Shown: one piece after another, positions 53,470 to 62,394 of the stretch
Position numbering within the stretch: the first letter of the stretch is position 1
Layout: each line of letters begins with the position of its first letter
NCBI GenBank assembly: GCA_965646165.1
Contig: CBFFYP010000002.1
Coordinates: forward strand, 1 to 64,000
Direction: 5' to 3'
Source of the DNA: MGBC114844 sp910585855
GTDB lineage: Bacteria; Bacillota; Clostridia; Lachnospirales; Lachnospiraceae
DNA: 64,000 nucleotides
Made by a program: the position numbers and the translations under genes
Notes under the pieces: model-generated
Databases searched by the model: none
The model's input: the letters and a program-made list of their open reading frames with translations, nothing else
What the model was told of the DNA's origin: nothing

Positions 53470-55275
53470 ATGCTGATTTCATTATTTAAAAAGACGGGAA
53501 TGAAAAAAACAGAGAGCAGTTCTGCAATGAGAATGTTGTCTTATATTGTACCGCATTGGCATTTGGTTATAGCTTCTACAATCGCTGGAGTAATTAAACT
53601 ATCAATGCCCCTAATTCTGCCACAGGTAATAGGATATTTTACCGATGAACTGTTAATATCAACAAATAATATATCGAATACAGAGAAAATGAATGAGATA
53701 TTGAAATGGCTGTTTATATTACTTAGTATCTATATATTGATCTATATACCTGCTTCATTTATCAGACATGCAGGATCAATAGAGGTTGCAAACAGAATTA
53801 TGAATAAAATGAGGTGTGAACTGTTTGAACATCTGCAGCTTATGTCGGCAGAGTTTCACAATAATAATCAGTCAGGAAGTTTAGTGACAAGAATTAATAG
53901 TGATGTAGAGCAGGTTCATGATTTTATATGGGGTGTAGTAACGAATATATGGATTGATGGAATTACGATTATAATATATATTGCTTTGTTATGCAGGATT
54001 AATATATTTTTAACAATAGTTGCTTGTTTTGCGCTGCCTGTATCTGTTATAGTTACAAAACAAATACGAAAAAGGATAAGACATAACAGCCGAAAAGCCC
54101 GAAAAGGATTATCTGATCTATCAGGTTATATTCAGGAAAGAATGGCAGGATTTTTTATAGTAAAATTATTTGGAATGGAAAAGTTTGAGAATGACAAGTT
54201 TAGAGCATATTCCAATAAGATTTATCAGTATAACAGAAATACAAATAGATTTTTCTCACTTGGAGAAGCAATAACCACTTCTTTTTCAGAGGTAATTAGT
54301 TCTGTTATTGTATGCTTGTCTGCAATTTTAATCGTTAAGAACAAAATGACTATTGGGGAAATGATTATTTTTGAAACATATATTGCATATTTTATTACAC
54401 CTATAAAAAGATTTGCTGAATTAAATATTACATATTCCAGAAGTATTGCAGGGATAGAAAGAGTATTTGATATATTGGATATAGAACCTGAAATACAGGA
54501 AAAAAAGAATTCATTAATATTTTCAGACAAAGAAGATGTGCGAATTGAATTTCAAAATGTTAATTTCAAATATGATAAGACTGCGTTGGAATATATTTTG
54601 AAAGATATTAGTTTTTCTATTGAACCAGAAGAGAAAGTGGCATTAGTAGGAGCAAGCGGATGTGGCAAATCTACAGTTATTAATTTATTGGCAAGATTTT
54701 ATGATATAGATTCTGGTAAAATAAGTTTTGGGAATCAGGATTTGTATGATTATTCACTGGCAAGTATTTATAATCAAATGGGAATTGTTTTTCAGGATAC
54801 GCTTTTGTTTTCGGGAACGATTGAGGAAAATATCAGATATGGAAAAATAGATGCTACGAAACAGGAACTTGAGAAAGCAGCAGAAGCAGCAAATGCGATT
54901 GAATTTATAAAAAATTTTCCCGATGGCTGGAATACAATAATTGGAGAAAGAGGTACAGGGCTTTCAGGGGGACAGAAACAACGTATTTCAATAGCAAGAG
55001 TATTTTTAAAGAATCCTAAATTACTAATACTGGATGAAGCAACCAGTGCCCTTGATTCAGAATCAGAAAAACAGGTACAGGATGCCCTTGATAATTTAAT
55101 GGAGAAAAGAACATCAATTATTATAGCGCACCGTCTTTCAACAATCGTAAATGCAGATAAAATAATTGTTATGGATAAAGGAAAAATTGTTGAGGTTGGA
55201 ACACATGAACAATTACTGCAGCTTAATGGAAGATATAAAGAATTATATGATATGCAATTTAGAAATGTAATATAA
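53470..55275 (+). CDS. ABC exporter, fused membrane and ATPase domains
   Basis: A 601-residue half-size ABC exporter of the MsbA/LmrA/multidrug type. Six membrane helices span about residues 30-320. The ATPase has Walker A GASGCGKS (about 395), signature LSGGQKQR, Walker B LLILDEATSALD and the H-loop IIIAHRLST. It would work as a homodimer exporting lipids, drugs or peptides. ATG follows CAAGGAGGAG. It is divergently arranged with the HTH/TPR regulator and followed by a GNAT gene after 88 bp. Confidence 0.94.
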   Translation: MLISLFKKTGMKKTESSSAMRMLSYIVPHWHLVIASTIAGVIKLSMPLILPQVIGYFTDELLISTNNISNTEKMNEILKWLFILLSIYILIYIPASFIRHAGSIEVANRIMNKMRCELFEHLQLMSAEFHNNNQSGSLVTRINSDVEQVHDFIWGVVTNIWIDGITIIIYIALLCRINIFLTIVACFALPVSVIVTKQIRKRIRHNSRKARKGLSDLSGYIQERMAGFFIVKLFGMEKFENDKFRAYSNKIYQYNRNTNRFFSLGEAITTSFSEVISSVIVCLSAILIVKNKMTIGEMIIFETYIAYFITPIKRFAELNITYSRSIAGIERVFDILDIEPEIQEKKNSLIFSDKEDVRIEFQNVNFKYDKTALEYILKDISFSIEPEEKVALVGASGCGKSTVINLLARFYDIDSGKISFGNQDLYDYSLASIYNQMGIVFQDTLLFSGTIEENIRYGKIDATKQELEKAAEAANAIEFIKNFPDGWNTIIGERGTGLSGGQKQRISIARVFLKNPKLLILDEATSALDSESEKQVQDALDNLMEKRTSIIIAHRLSTIVNADKIIVMDKGKIVEVGTHEQLLQLNGRYKELYDMQFRNVI

Positions 55276-55363
55276 GAAGTAAATCAAAGGAAATGTTGTA
55301 GAAATATTATTAGATTTGAGATATGATAAAATAATAATTAGTCAAGAATTGGAGAAAGATATC

Positions 55364-55783
55364 ATGTTAGAAATTAGATATTTAGAATCTTCCGATAAAA
55401 AATTTTGGTATACTCTTGATCAGCATTTATCGGAAACAGAATTTGAAAATAAAGTGAGAACAAAGAGAGGATATATTTTATTATTAGAAAATAACCCAAT
55501 AGGTTTATTAAGATATAATCTTTTTTGGGATAATACACCATTTTGTACAATGCTTTTTATAGATTCGAAATATCAGGGGCAAGGTTATGGAAGACAGCTT
55601 ATAAAATATTGGGAACGGGATATGAAATTGCAGGGTTATGGAATGGTATTGACATCTACACAAGTAGATGAAAGTGCACAGCACTTTTACCGCAAATTAG
55701 GATATAGGGATTGCGGTGGATTTGTAATTGATATTCCTGAATATGCACAGCCTATGGAAATGTTTATGATTAAAGAAATATAA
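55364..55783 (+). CDS. GNAT-family N-acetyltransferase
   Basis: A 139-residue GNAT. The acetyl-CoA binding motif is LFIDSKYQGQGYGRQLIKYW and the C-terminal region has SAQHFYRKLGYRDCGGFVID. The substrate is unknown. Start 55364 is chosen because TTGGAG lies 9 nt upstream; the frame extends to 55316 without a clear site. It ends 19 bp before the deoxyinosine glycosylase gene, so the two may be co-transcribed. Confidence 0.9.
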   Translation: MLEIRYLESSDKKFWYTLDQHLSETEFENKVRTKRGYILLLENNPIGLLRYNLFWDNTPFCTMLFIDSKYQGQGYGRQLIKYWERDMKLQGYGMVLTSTQVDESAQHFYRKLGYRDCGGFVIDIPEYAQPMEMFMIKEI

Positions 55784-55802
55784 ATCAGAAAGGATAAATA
55801 AA

Positions 55803-56315
55803 ATGGAATCCAATAAAAAGCCAGAGAATTTGCTAAGAGTGATACATCCATTTCCTCCTATCTATGACAAAAATTCAAAGATATTGATTTTAGGTTCTTT
55901 TCCTTCAGTAAAGTCTAGGGAAAATCAATTTTATTATGGTCATCCTCAGAATCGGTTTTGGAAGGTGATTGCTGCAGTTACGAAAAGTGTACTTCCTGTT
56001 ACAGTTGAGGAGAAGAAGCAGATGCTGCAAAAACATCATATTGCGGTTTGGGATGTAATTCAAAGCTGTTTGATTGTTGGCTCAAGTGACAGTTCTATTC
56101 GGGATGTGGTTGTCAATGATTTTTCTGAGTTGCTTCAAACGGCAGATATTAAAACGATTTATGCAAATGGGGGAAAGGCATATGAGCTTTATATGAAGTA
56201 TGCCTATTTGCAGACAAAAAGGGAGATTGAGAAGCTTCCTTCTACTAGTCCAGCAAATGCAAGATATCAAATGGAACAGCTTTGCGAGGAATGGAAGCGC
56301 AGGATAAACTTATAA
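55803..56315 (+). CDS. DNA-deoxyinosine glycosylase (UDG superfamily)
   Basis: A 170-residue protein of the uracil-DNA glycosylase superfamily, hypoxanthine-type group. It starts HPFPPIYDKNSKILILGSFP with SVKSRENQFYYGHPQNRFWK, a diagnostic active-site region, then AVWDVIQSC and the C-terminal LPSTSPANA loop that inserts into DNA. It removes deaminated bases such as hypoxanthine. ATG follows AGAAAGGA. The neighbouring GNAT gene is unrelated functionally. Confidence 0.92.
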   Translation: MESNKKPENLLRVIHPFPPIYDKNSKILILGSFPSVKSRENQFYYGHPQNRFWKVIAAVTKSVLPVTVEEKKQMLQKHHIAVWDVIQSCLIVGSSDSSIRDVVVNDFSELLQTADIKTIYANGGKAYELYMKYAYLQTKREIEKLPSTSPANARYQMEQLCEEWKRRINL

Positions 56316-56414
56316 ATTTAAAAAAGGATAAAATTTTGATTTTACGGGAAGATAGGACAAGAACTTTTTAGAGTTTTCAAAATTGGGATTGGAGAATGGA
56401 GGGAAGATGCTAGA

Positions 56415-56760
56415 GGACGCCAGATTCGAAAACGGTGGGCAGCCTGCTGTTCCGGTTTCCAAAAAGTAAGAAGTTCTAAGACTTCTGCCTTTTCTTTTTC
56501 CCAACCAGACAGACCGGGGCGCAATTCGCCCTCATTTTAGCCGAAATGTAATTAGTGTAAGGAAGAGTTTTACCAGCCATAAGATAGCCGCTTTCCTATT
56601 ATCCGGGCTAAACACGCCCCTTTTTTTTCACACCCTGCATGGAAGCAGGATGTGAAAAAAAAATCTTAAGTTTTCGAGCAAGCAACCAAGAACTTCTAAC
56701 TTTTTTCCAAAGTCACTGCAGTCTGCCCACCGTTTTCGAATCTGGCTGTTTCTTGACCCC
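56415..56760 (+). repeat. S-family large hairpin element (S5)
   Basis: Copy of about 346 bp from GGACGCC to GGCTGTTTCTTGACCCC. Arms GCCAGATTCGAAAACGGTGG and CCACCGTTTTCGAATCTGGC pair perfectly. The core has GACAGACCGGGGCGCAATTC, CGGGCTAAACACGCCCC with eight T, and hairpin TCACACCCTGC/GCAGGATGTGA. S6 follows 18 bp later in opposite orientation. Confidence 0.88.
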
Positions 56761-56778
56761 GGAACAGAAAAAGAATCG

Positions 56779-57138
56779 TTTCTACCGTAATCCAACCAAT
56801 AGCGAGAGGCGGTTTGCTCCTGTTCTTTGCCAGCGACTTCGGAGAACGGTTAGAAAGTCTTGGGCTTCTGTGGAACTACCTAGAATTTTTTGCATATCCT
56901 GCTCCCATGCAGGGTATGCAAAAAAAGGGGCGTGTTTAGCCCGGAGGATAGGGAAAGAGGATGTTTTATGGTTGGTAAAATCCTTCCTTACATCCGTTTC
57001 GTTCCGGTTGTGGTGAGGGCGAATTGCGCCCCGGTTCGTTCGGCTGGGTGAACCGAAATCAGAAGCCCTAGACTTTCTTACCGTTTGGAGTGGAGCAGGC
57101 AAAGGACAGGAACAAACCGCCTCTTGCGTCCGGTGAAA
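56779..57138 (-). repeat. S-family large hairpin element (S6)
   Basis: Reverse copy of 360 bp from TTTCTACCGTAATCCAACC to GCGTCCGGTGAAA, the same outer ends as S4. Arms GAGGCGGTTTGCTCCTGTTC and GACAGGAACAAACCGCCTC pair. The core has AGGGCGAATTGCGCCCCGG, GGGGCGTGTTTAGCCCGG and hairpin GCATATCCTGC/GCAGGGTATGC. The 0.99-kb gap between the glycosylase gene and the SRP RNA holds S5, S6 and the SRP RNA promoter. Confidence 0.88.
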
Positions 57139-57269
57139 GCCAACCTTTTCTGGTAGCATCCTATTCTATCTCCAAAAGCCGAATGAAAGATAGAAGCAGG
57201 ATAAATTTACTGGGTCATTTTATAAAAATTTTCCGTATATAAGTTTATTTGATGGAAGCGGATTATTGC

Positions 57270-57298
57270 TTGACAGATGATAACTTCTATGATACAAT
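57270..57298 (+). promoter_or_regulatory. Sigma-A promoter of SRP RNA
   Basis: Perfect TTGACA (57270-57275) and TACAAT (57293-57298) with a 17-bp spacer. The start would fall at about 57304-57306, exactly where the paired 5' end of the SRP RNA begins. Confidence 0.8.
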
Positions 57299-57303
57299 TC
57301 TAG

Positions 57304-57571
57304 AATCCGTGCAGCCGGGGAGTTAGCGGTGCCCTGTACCTACAATCCGCTTTAGTGGGGGTGATGTCCGGCCTAGGGGGTGTCCTTGTAGGGCTGCCCC
57401 CGATAAGTGGCGATGAAGTTTGGGTCTTACGCAACAGGAATCCATGAACCGTGTCAGGTCAGGAATGGAGCAGCACTAAGTGGAAGCTCTTGTGTGCCGT
57501 AAGGGTGCCTGAGCCGAGCTAACTGTCGGGGTAACGCTTATGAGGCATCCTCGAAGCAGGACGCACGGATT
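57304..57571 (+). ncRNA. ffs: Signal recognition particle RNA, large (Alu-domain) type
   Basis: About 268 nt closed by AATCCGTGC (57304-57312) pairing with GCACGGATT (57563-57571). The conserved domain IV reads GTCAGGTCAGGAATGGAGCA, and the Alu-domain loop sequences (GGGGAGTTAGCGGTGCCCTG) follow the 5' end. The long form with Alu domain is typical of Bacillus and Clostridia. It targets nascent membrane proteins with Ffh. As in B. subtilis it is near dnaX-ybaB-recR, though pfkA is interposed here. Confidence 0.93.
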
Positions 57572-57638
57572 TTGATTTTAGATTTACATGAATTTTTTTT
57601 AGAAAGACTTTAGAGGTTTTTTAGAAGTCAGACAAACT

Positions 57639-57667
57639 TTGGACACAATTATTTCGTATGATAATAT
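57639..57667 (+). promoter_or_regulatory. Candidate promoter of small RNA
   Basis: TTGGAC (57639-57644) and TAATAT (57662-57667) with a 17-bp spacer, placed just upstream of three hairpins and a terminator in a gene-free stretch. Confidence 0.5.
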
Positions 57668-57673
57668 CGTACA

Positions 57674-57791
57674 AAGCAAGAGAGATTGCTTGTTTTACAT
57701 AGAACTGCGAATGCAGTAATTTCATATCCTTCCTCTTTTTTGTAGGACTGATAAAAGCGGCAGATAACCGTGAATTATCAGTCCTTTTTTT
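57674..57791 (+). ncRNA. Candidate small structured RNA
   Basis: In the 372-bp gap between SRP RNA and pfkA, a promoter-like pair is followed by AAGCAA/TTGCTT (57674-57691), ACTGC/GCAGT (57704-57717) and a strong terminator hairpin AGGACTGATAA/TTATCAGTCCT with seven T (57744-57791). No reading frame of note is present. The unit would make a roughly 120-nt RNA. It could also be a 5' leader of pfkA acting by attenuation. I do not recognise its family. Confidence 0.45.
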
Positions 57792-57792
57792 G
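57744..57792 (+). terminator. Rho-independent terminator upstream of pfkA
   Basis: Eleven-bp stem AGGACTGATAA (57744-57754) with TTATCAGTCCT (57775-57785), followed by a run of T. It ends either the candidate small RNA or an attenuated pfkA leader. Confidence 0.8.
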
Positions 57793-57943
57793 TGATATTA
57801 TAGGTTTTATGAAAAGATTTATTTTTGAAGACAAAAAAAATTAGGTAAAATTTTGCTTTATAAAATATTGAGGTTCGTATCAAAAAGGTTTATAATGGAA
57901 TTAGCTGAAAAGAGGCAAATTAAAAACGGAGGGAGATATTTCA

Positions 57944-59026
57944 ATGAGAGTTGGTATGTTGACAAGCGGCGGGGACTGCCAGAGTTTAAATGCAACTATG
58001 CGTGGAGTTGCAAAAGCGTTATATGAAAACGTAGAAGATATTACGATTTATGGCTTTTTGGAAGGGTATAAAGGGATGATTTACGGGGAATACCGCAAGA
58101 TGGCATCTTCTGATTTTTCTGGTATCCTGACGGAAGGCGGAACAATTTTAGGAAGTTCAAGACAGCCATTTAAGCAGATGAGAGATCCAGACGAAAACGG
58201 GCTTGACAAGGTTGCGGCAATGAAGCATACTTATTATCAGCTTCGTTTGGACTGTTTGGTTGTACTTGGCGGAAACGGCAGCCAGAAGACAGCGAATTTA
58301 TTGAGAGAAGAAGGGTTAAATGTAATTGCACTTCCAAAGACGATTGATAACGATCTCTGGGGAACGGATATGACATTTGGATTTCAAAGTGCTGTAAATA
58401 TTGCAACGAATGCGATTGATTGTATTCATACAACAGCGGCTTCTCATGGACGTGTTTTTATTGTAGAAGTAATGGGACATAAAGTAGGATGGCTGACTCT
58501 TCATGCCGGAATTGCTGGAGGAGCAGATATTATTCTGATACCAGAAATTCCGTATAATATTGATTATGTAATTGATGCTATCAATAAACGGAAAAAGGCG
58601 GGTAAGCGTTTTACTATTTTGGCAGTGGCAGAGGGTGCTATATCAGAGGAAGATGCAAAACTTTCGAAAAAGGCATTTAAAGAAAAAAGAAAGGATTGGC
58701 AGTATCCAAGTGTTTCCTATGAAATTGCACATCGGATTCAAGAACAGACTGGAGATGAAATTCGTATTACCGTTCCGGGACATATGCAGCGGGGCGGAGA
58801 GCCTTGTCCATATGATCGGGTGCTTTCCACCAGATTAGGTGCAGAAGCAGCAATGATGATTATAGACGGCGATTTTGGCAATATGGCATGTGTAAAAAAT
58901 AATGAAATTGTTCGAGTTCCGTTAAAAGACGTTGCCGGCAAGTTAAAAATGATTCAGCCGGATAGTTCTATTGTAAAAGAAGCAAAATTGATTGGGATTT
59001 GCTTTGGTGATGCTCCTATGAAGTAG
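57944..59026 (+). CDS. pfkA: 6-phosphofructokinase
   Basis: A 360-residue phosphofructokinase, phosphorylating fructose-6-phosphate in glycolysis. The nucleotide or PPi site has MLTSGGDCQSLNATMRG (5-21), the loop VVLGGNGSQKTANLL, and the sugar site LPKTIDNDLWGTDMTFGF with VEVMGHKVGWL and IRITVPGHMQRGGEP. GGNGSQ in place of GGDGS and the length put it in the group of ATP- or PPi-dependent enzymes where the phosphoryl donor cannot be told safely by eye. ATG follows ACGGAGGGAG. It could receive the fructose-6-phosphate made by the N-glycan locus. Confidence 0.95.
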   Translation: MRVGMLTSGGDCQSLNATMRGVAKALYENVEDITIYGFLEGYKGMIYGEYRKMASSDFSGILTEGGTILGSSRQPFKQMRDPDENGLDKVAAMKHTYYQLRLDCLVVLGGNGSQKTANLLREEGLNVIALPKTIDNDLWGTDMTFGFQSAVNIATNAIDCIHTTAASHGRVFIVEVMGHKVGWLTLHAGIAGGADIILIPEIPYNIDYVIDAINKRKKAGKRFTILAVAEGAISEEDAKLSKKAFKEKRKDWQYPSVSYEIAHRIQEQTGDEIRITVPGHMQRGGEPCPYDRVLSTRLGAEAAMMIIDGDFGNMACVKNNEIVRVPLKDVAGKLKMIQPDSSIVKEAKLIGICFGDAPMK

Positions 59027-59074
59027 GAAATAGGGAGATAGAATTTAAGAAATAAAGGGAAAGGATGAAAAGCT

Positions 59075-60646
59075 ATGTCTTATACTGCCTTATATAGAAA
59101 GTTCCGACCGGATTGCTTTGAAGATGTAAAAGGGCAGGATCATATTGTTACTACGCTGAAGAACCAGATATTGGCAGATCGGATCGGACATGCGTATCTG
59201 CTTTGCGGAACACGGGGTACGGGAAAGACAACAATAGCAAAACTATTTGCAAAGGCAGTAAATTGCGAACATCCAAAGGAAGACGGAAGCCCCTGCAATC
59301 TATGCCAGAGCTGCAGGGCGGTGCAGGCAGGGGCTTCTATGAATGTAATCGAAATCGATGCTGCTTCCAATAATGGAGTAGATAATATTCGGGAAATTCG
59401 GGAAGAAGTACAATATTCGCCGACGGAGGGACGATTTAAGGTCTATATTATTGATGAAGTTCATATGCTCTCGATAGGAGCATTTAATGCGCTGTTAAAG
59501 ACATTAGAAGAACCGCCTTCCTATGTAATCTTTATTTTGGCAACCACAGAGGCACATAAGATTCCGATTACCATTTTATCACGTTGTCAGAGATATGATT
59601 TTAAACGTATTTCCATTCAGACGATAACAGAGCGTTTAATGGAGCTGATGAAGATAGAACAGATAAACGTGGAAGAAAAAGCCATCCGTTATATCGCAAA
59701 GGCAGCGGATGGCTCTTTTCGTGACGCATTGAGTTTACTCGATCAGTGTCTTGCTTTTTATATGAATCAGGATTTGACTTATGATAAGGTGTTAGAGGTT
59801 TTGGGTGCAGTGGATACAGAAGTATTTAGCAAACTCTTGCGGAAAATTATCGCAGATGATACACTAGGATGTATCCGGCAGTTGGAAGAATTGGTGATGT
59901 CGGGAAGGGAACTTGGTCAGTTTACCATTGATTTTACTTGGTATATGCGAAATCTTCTGCTGGTGCAGACAGCAGAACAGGTAGAAGAGATATTGGATGT
60001 ATCGACAGACAATCGAATTGCTTTACAAGAGGAGGCAAAGATGATTGCACCAGAAGTTTTAATGCGCTATATTCGGATATTTTCGGAATTAACCAGTCAG
60101 ATTAAATATTCTTCTCAGAAAAGAGTTTTAATAGAAATTGCATTGATTAAACTGACAAAACCGATGATGGAGCAAAGTTATGATGCTGTTTTGCATCGTC
60201 TGTCGATATTGGAGAAAAAATTAGAAGAAGGGGTGCTGGTTTCTGCCAAGCAGGCAGTACAGGAAAAAGAAGACAACTCTGTAGAATCAGAGCAGGAAAT
60301 GCCAAAGGAGAAAGAATTTGCAAAGGCAGCACCGCAGGAAGTGCAGCAGGCGGTTAATGTCATGCCGGAAGTGATTCAGGAGATAGGGCAGCCTATGGCA
60401 AACTATTTGAAAAAGGCACATTTTCAGGCAGGAGGAGAGAATCGTCTTTTGGTAGTATTAACAGATGATATAACAGAGAGATTATTAAATACACAGGAGA
60501 AAAGAGAACAGCTTGGAACACTTCTTTCTCAAAAAATAGGAAAGGAAATACAGGTTGATATAAAGCTGATTTGTAAGGAAGATGAAACAAAAAATATCTT
60601 TCTGACAGCACAAAAAAATATTGGAATAGAGATTCAGGAGGAGTAG
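59075..60646 (+). CDS. dnaX: DNA polymerase III gamma/tau subunit
   Basis: A 523-residue DnaX clamp-loader subunit. N-terminal ALYRKFRPDCFEDVKGQDHI, Walker A GTRGTGKTT, a four-Cys zinc module (CEHPKEDGSPCNLCQSC), Walker B YIIDEVHML and sensor LATTEAHKIPITILSRCQRY are all present. Domain III ends near residue 370 and the rest is a tau-like tail with a Glu-rich linker and a conserved C-terminal segment (QPMANYLKKAHFQAGGENRL). ATG follows GGGAAAGGA. First of dnaX-ybaB-recR. Confidence 0.96.
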   Translation: MSYTALYRKFRPDCFEDVKGQDHIVTTLKNQILADRIGHAYLLCGTRGTGKTTIAKLFAKAVNCEHPKEDGSPCNLCQSCRAVQAGASMNVIEIDAASNNGVDNIREIREEVQYSPTEGRFKVYIIDEVHMLSIGAFNALLKTLEEPPSYVIFILATTEAHKIPITILSRCQRYDFKRISIQTITERLMELMKIEQINVEEKAIRYIAKAADGSFRDALSLLDQCLAFYMNQDLTYDKVLEVLGAVDTEVFSKLLRKIIADDTLGCIRQLEELVMSGRELGQFTIDFTWYMRNLLLVQTAEQVEEILDVSTDNRIALQEEAKMIAPEVLMRYIRIFSELTSQIKYSSQKRVLIEIALIKLTKPMMEQSYDAVLHRLSILEKKLEEGVLVSAKQAVQEKEDNSVESEQEMPKEKEFAKAAPQEVQQAVNVMPEVIQEIGQPMANYLKKAHFQAGGENRLLVVLTDDITERLLNTQEKREQLGTLLSQKIGKEIQVDIKLICKEDETKNIFLTAQKNIGIEIQEE

Positions 60647-60648
60647 AT

Positions 60649-60999
60649 ATGGCAAAACATGGTGGATTTCCGGGCGGTATGCCGGGCAATATGAATAATT
60701 TAATGAAACAGGCACAAAAAATGCAGCGTCAAATGGAGGAAATACAGAAAGCATTAGAAGAAAAACAGTATACAGCAAAAGCAGGCGGCGGTGCAGTAGA
60801 GGTGACGATTTCCGGGAAAAAAGAAATAACGAAAGTGACACTTTCCCCAGAAGTGGTAGATCCAGATGATATTGAAATGTTAGAGGATTTGATTGTTGCA
60901 GCTACAAATGAGGCAATCCGTCAGTGTGAAGAAGACAGCCAGAGCTCAATGGCAAAAGTAACCGGAGGTTTGGGCGGACTGGGCGGTGGATTGTTTTAA
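60649..60999 (+). CDS. Nucleoid-associated protein YbaB/EbfC family
   Basis: A 116-residue YbaB/EbfC protein, a dimeric nucleoid-associated DNA-binding protein. It has the Gly/Asn/Met-rich start GGFPGGMPGNMNNLMKQAQK, the helix MQRQMEEIQKALEEKQYTAK, then GGAVEVTISGKKEITKV and the acidic segment VVDPDDIEMLEDLIVAATNE. It starts 2 bp after the dnaX stop with AGGAGG upstream, and recR follows after 2 bp. Confidence 0.96.
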   Translation: MAKHGGFPGGMPGNMNNLMKQAQKMQRQMEEIQKALEEKQYTAKAGGGAVEVTISGKKEITKVTLSPEVVDPDDIEMLEDLIVAATNEAIRQCEEDSQSSMAKVTGGLGGLGGGLF

Positions 61000-61001
61000 T
61001 T

Positions 61002-61601
61002 ATGGATTACTATAGCAGTCAGATTACAAAACTAATAGAAACACTGTCATCACTTCCCGGAATTGGAAATAAATCGGCACAAAGACTGGCTTTTCATATT
61101 GTAAATATGCCGCAGGAGCAGGTAAATACATTGGTAAGTGCAATTTCTGAGGCAAAGAAAAATGTACAGTATTGCAAAAAGTGTTTTACTTTGACCGATC
61201 AGGAGCTGTGCCCAATCTGCAGCAGTACAAAACGGGATGAAAAGACAATTATGGTAGTAGAAAATCCACGGGATTTAGCTGCTTATGAAAAAACCGGAAA
61301 GTATGAGGGGCTTTATCATGTACTGCATGGAGCGATTTCCCCTATGCTTGGGATTGGACCAAATGATATTAAGCTGAAAGAACTGATGAAGCGTCTATCA
61401 GAGGAAACAGTAGAAGAAGTGATTATTGCTACAAATTCCAGCTTGGAGGGAGAAACTACGGCAATGTATATCAGTAAATTAGTAAAGCCTACTGGAATTA
61501 AAGTTACTCGAATTGCCAGTGGTGTACCTGTTGGGGGAGATTTAGAGTATATTGATGAGATTACACTTTTGCGTGCTTTAGACGGACGGGTAGAATTGTA
61601 G
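61002..61601 (+). CDS. recR: Recombination mediator RecR
   Basis: A 199-residue RecR, part of RecFOR-type gap repair. Seen are the helix-hairpin-helix LSSLPGIGNKSAQRLAFHIV, a Cys4 zinc finger (YCKKCFTLTDQELCPICSST) and the TOPRIM domain (TIMVVENPRDLAAYEKTG to TSSLEGETTAMYI). The C-terminal VTRIASGVPVGGDLEYIDEI is highly conserved. Standard length. Closes the dnaX operon. Confidence 0.97.
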   Translation: MDYYSSQITKLIETLSSLPGIGNKSAQRLAFHIVNMPQEQVNTLVSAISEAKKNVQYCKKCFTLTDQELCPICSSTKRDEKTIMVVENPRDLAAYEKTGKYEGLYHVLHGAISPMLGIGPNDIKLKELMKRLSEETVEEVIIATNSSLEGETTAMYISKLVKPTGIKVTRIASGVPVGGDLEYIDEITLLRALDGRVEL

Positions 61602-61633
61602 ACACAAAAGGCGCTTTCTAGCGCCTGCGTGTC
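61601..61633 (+). terminator. Hairpin after recR
   Basis: Stem AGGCGCT / AGCGCCT with loop TTCT, extended by outer GACAC/GTGTC pairs, immediately at the recR stop. Only TCCTAAAAAAGTT follows, so termination may be weaker in the plus direction than on the minus strand from lepB. Confidence 0.55.
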
Positions 61634-61671
61634 CTAAAAAAGTTCTTAGAAAAATACATAAAAGAATGAAT

Positions 61672-62229
61672 TTAATGGAAAATGGAGCGAATCCATCCAT
61701 TTAGGTTAAAGACCATTTTTCCGTCAACATCATTTAGTTTTACTGTTCCGAATGCTCGGCTGTCATTGCTGTGATTTCGGTTATCTCCTAGTACAAAGAT
61801 TTCTCCTTCTGGTACGGTCAGGGAAACATCTCCATTAAAAGTAGGTTCATTGATATAGGTTTCATTTAGAACAGTGCCGTTTATAGTGACAACACTGTCT
61901 TTAATAGTGATTTCATCTCCGGCGATACCGATAACACGTTTTACGTATTTATTATTTTCCATATCGTGAGAATCAAATACAACGATATCATTGCGATCGA
62001 TAGATCCAAGTTTCCAGAGGAGCAGCTTGTCATTGTCATGCAGAGTAGGAAACATAGAGCGGCCGTCTACAATGCTTGGCTGTATAAAGATCAGCAGGAT
62101 AAATGTAAGAACTAATGCAGTTCCTACTACTTCGATTAAGTCAATTAGTAAGCCTTTTAGGGAAGGTTTTTCTTCTTGAGGTTCTTCTGACTGAACGGGG
62201 GTGTGTTCGCTTTTATTTTTTAATGACAT
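61672..62229 (-). CDS. lepB: Signal peptidase I
   Basis: A 185-residue type I signal peptidase of the Gram-positive kind. One N-terminal membrane helix (VVGTALVLTFILLIFI, about 37-52) follows a Glu/Lys-rich cytoplasmic tail. The nucleophile serine lies in DGRSMFPTL, the general-base lysine in NKYVKRVIGIAGD, and box E is FVLGDNRNHSNDSRAFG. It cleaves signal peptides of exported proteins. ATG follows AAAGGTAG. Convergent with recR. Confidence 0.96.
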   Translation of the reverse strand: MSLKNKSEHTPVQSEEPQEEKPSLKGLLIDLIEVVGTALVLTFILLIFIQPSIVDGRSMFPTLHDNDKLLLWKLGSIDRNDIVVFDSHDMENNKYVKRVIGIAGDEITIKDSVVTINGTVLNETYINEPTFNGDVSLTVPEGEIFVLGDNRNHSNDSRAFGTVKLNDVDGKMVFNLNGWIRSIFH

Positions 62230-62394
62230 ATGAATTCTACCTTTCTTTTTTCTTTTTGCTGGAAATTATACCAGAAATATAATTTATTATAACACAAGAA
62301 TAAAATTCTGCACTAGAAAATTTATAAAGATTTTGTGAAACCATTTTATGCTGCAGTGGATATTTATATTTTTTGAAGTTGGATGATGGGGGAT

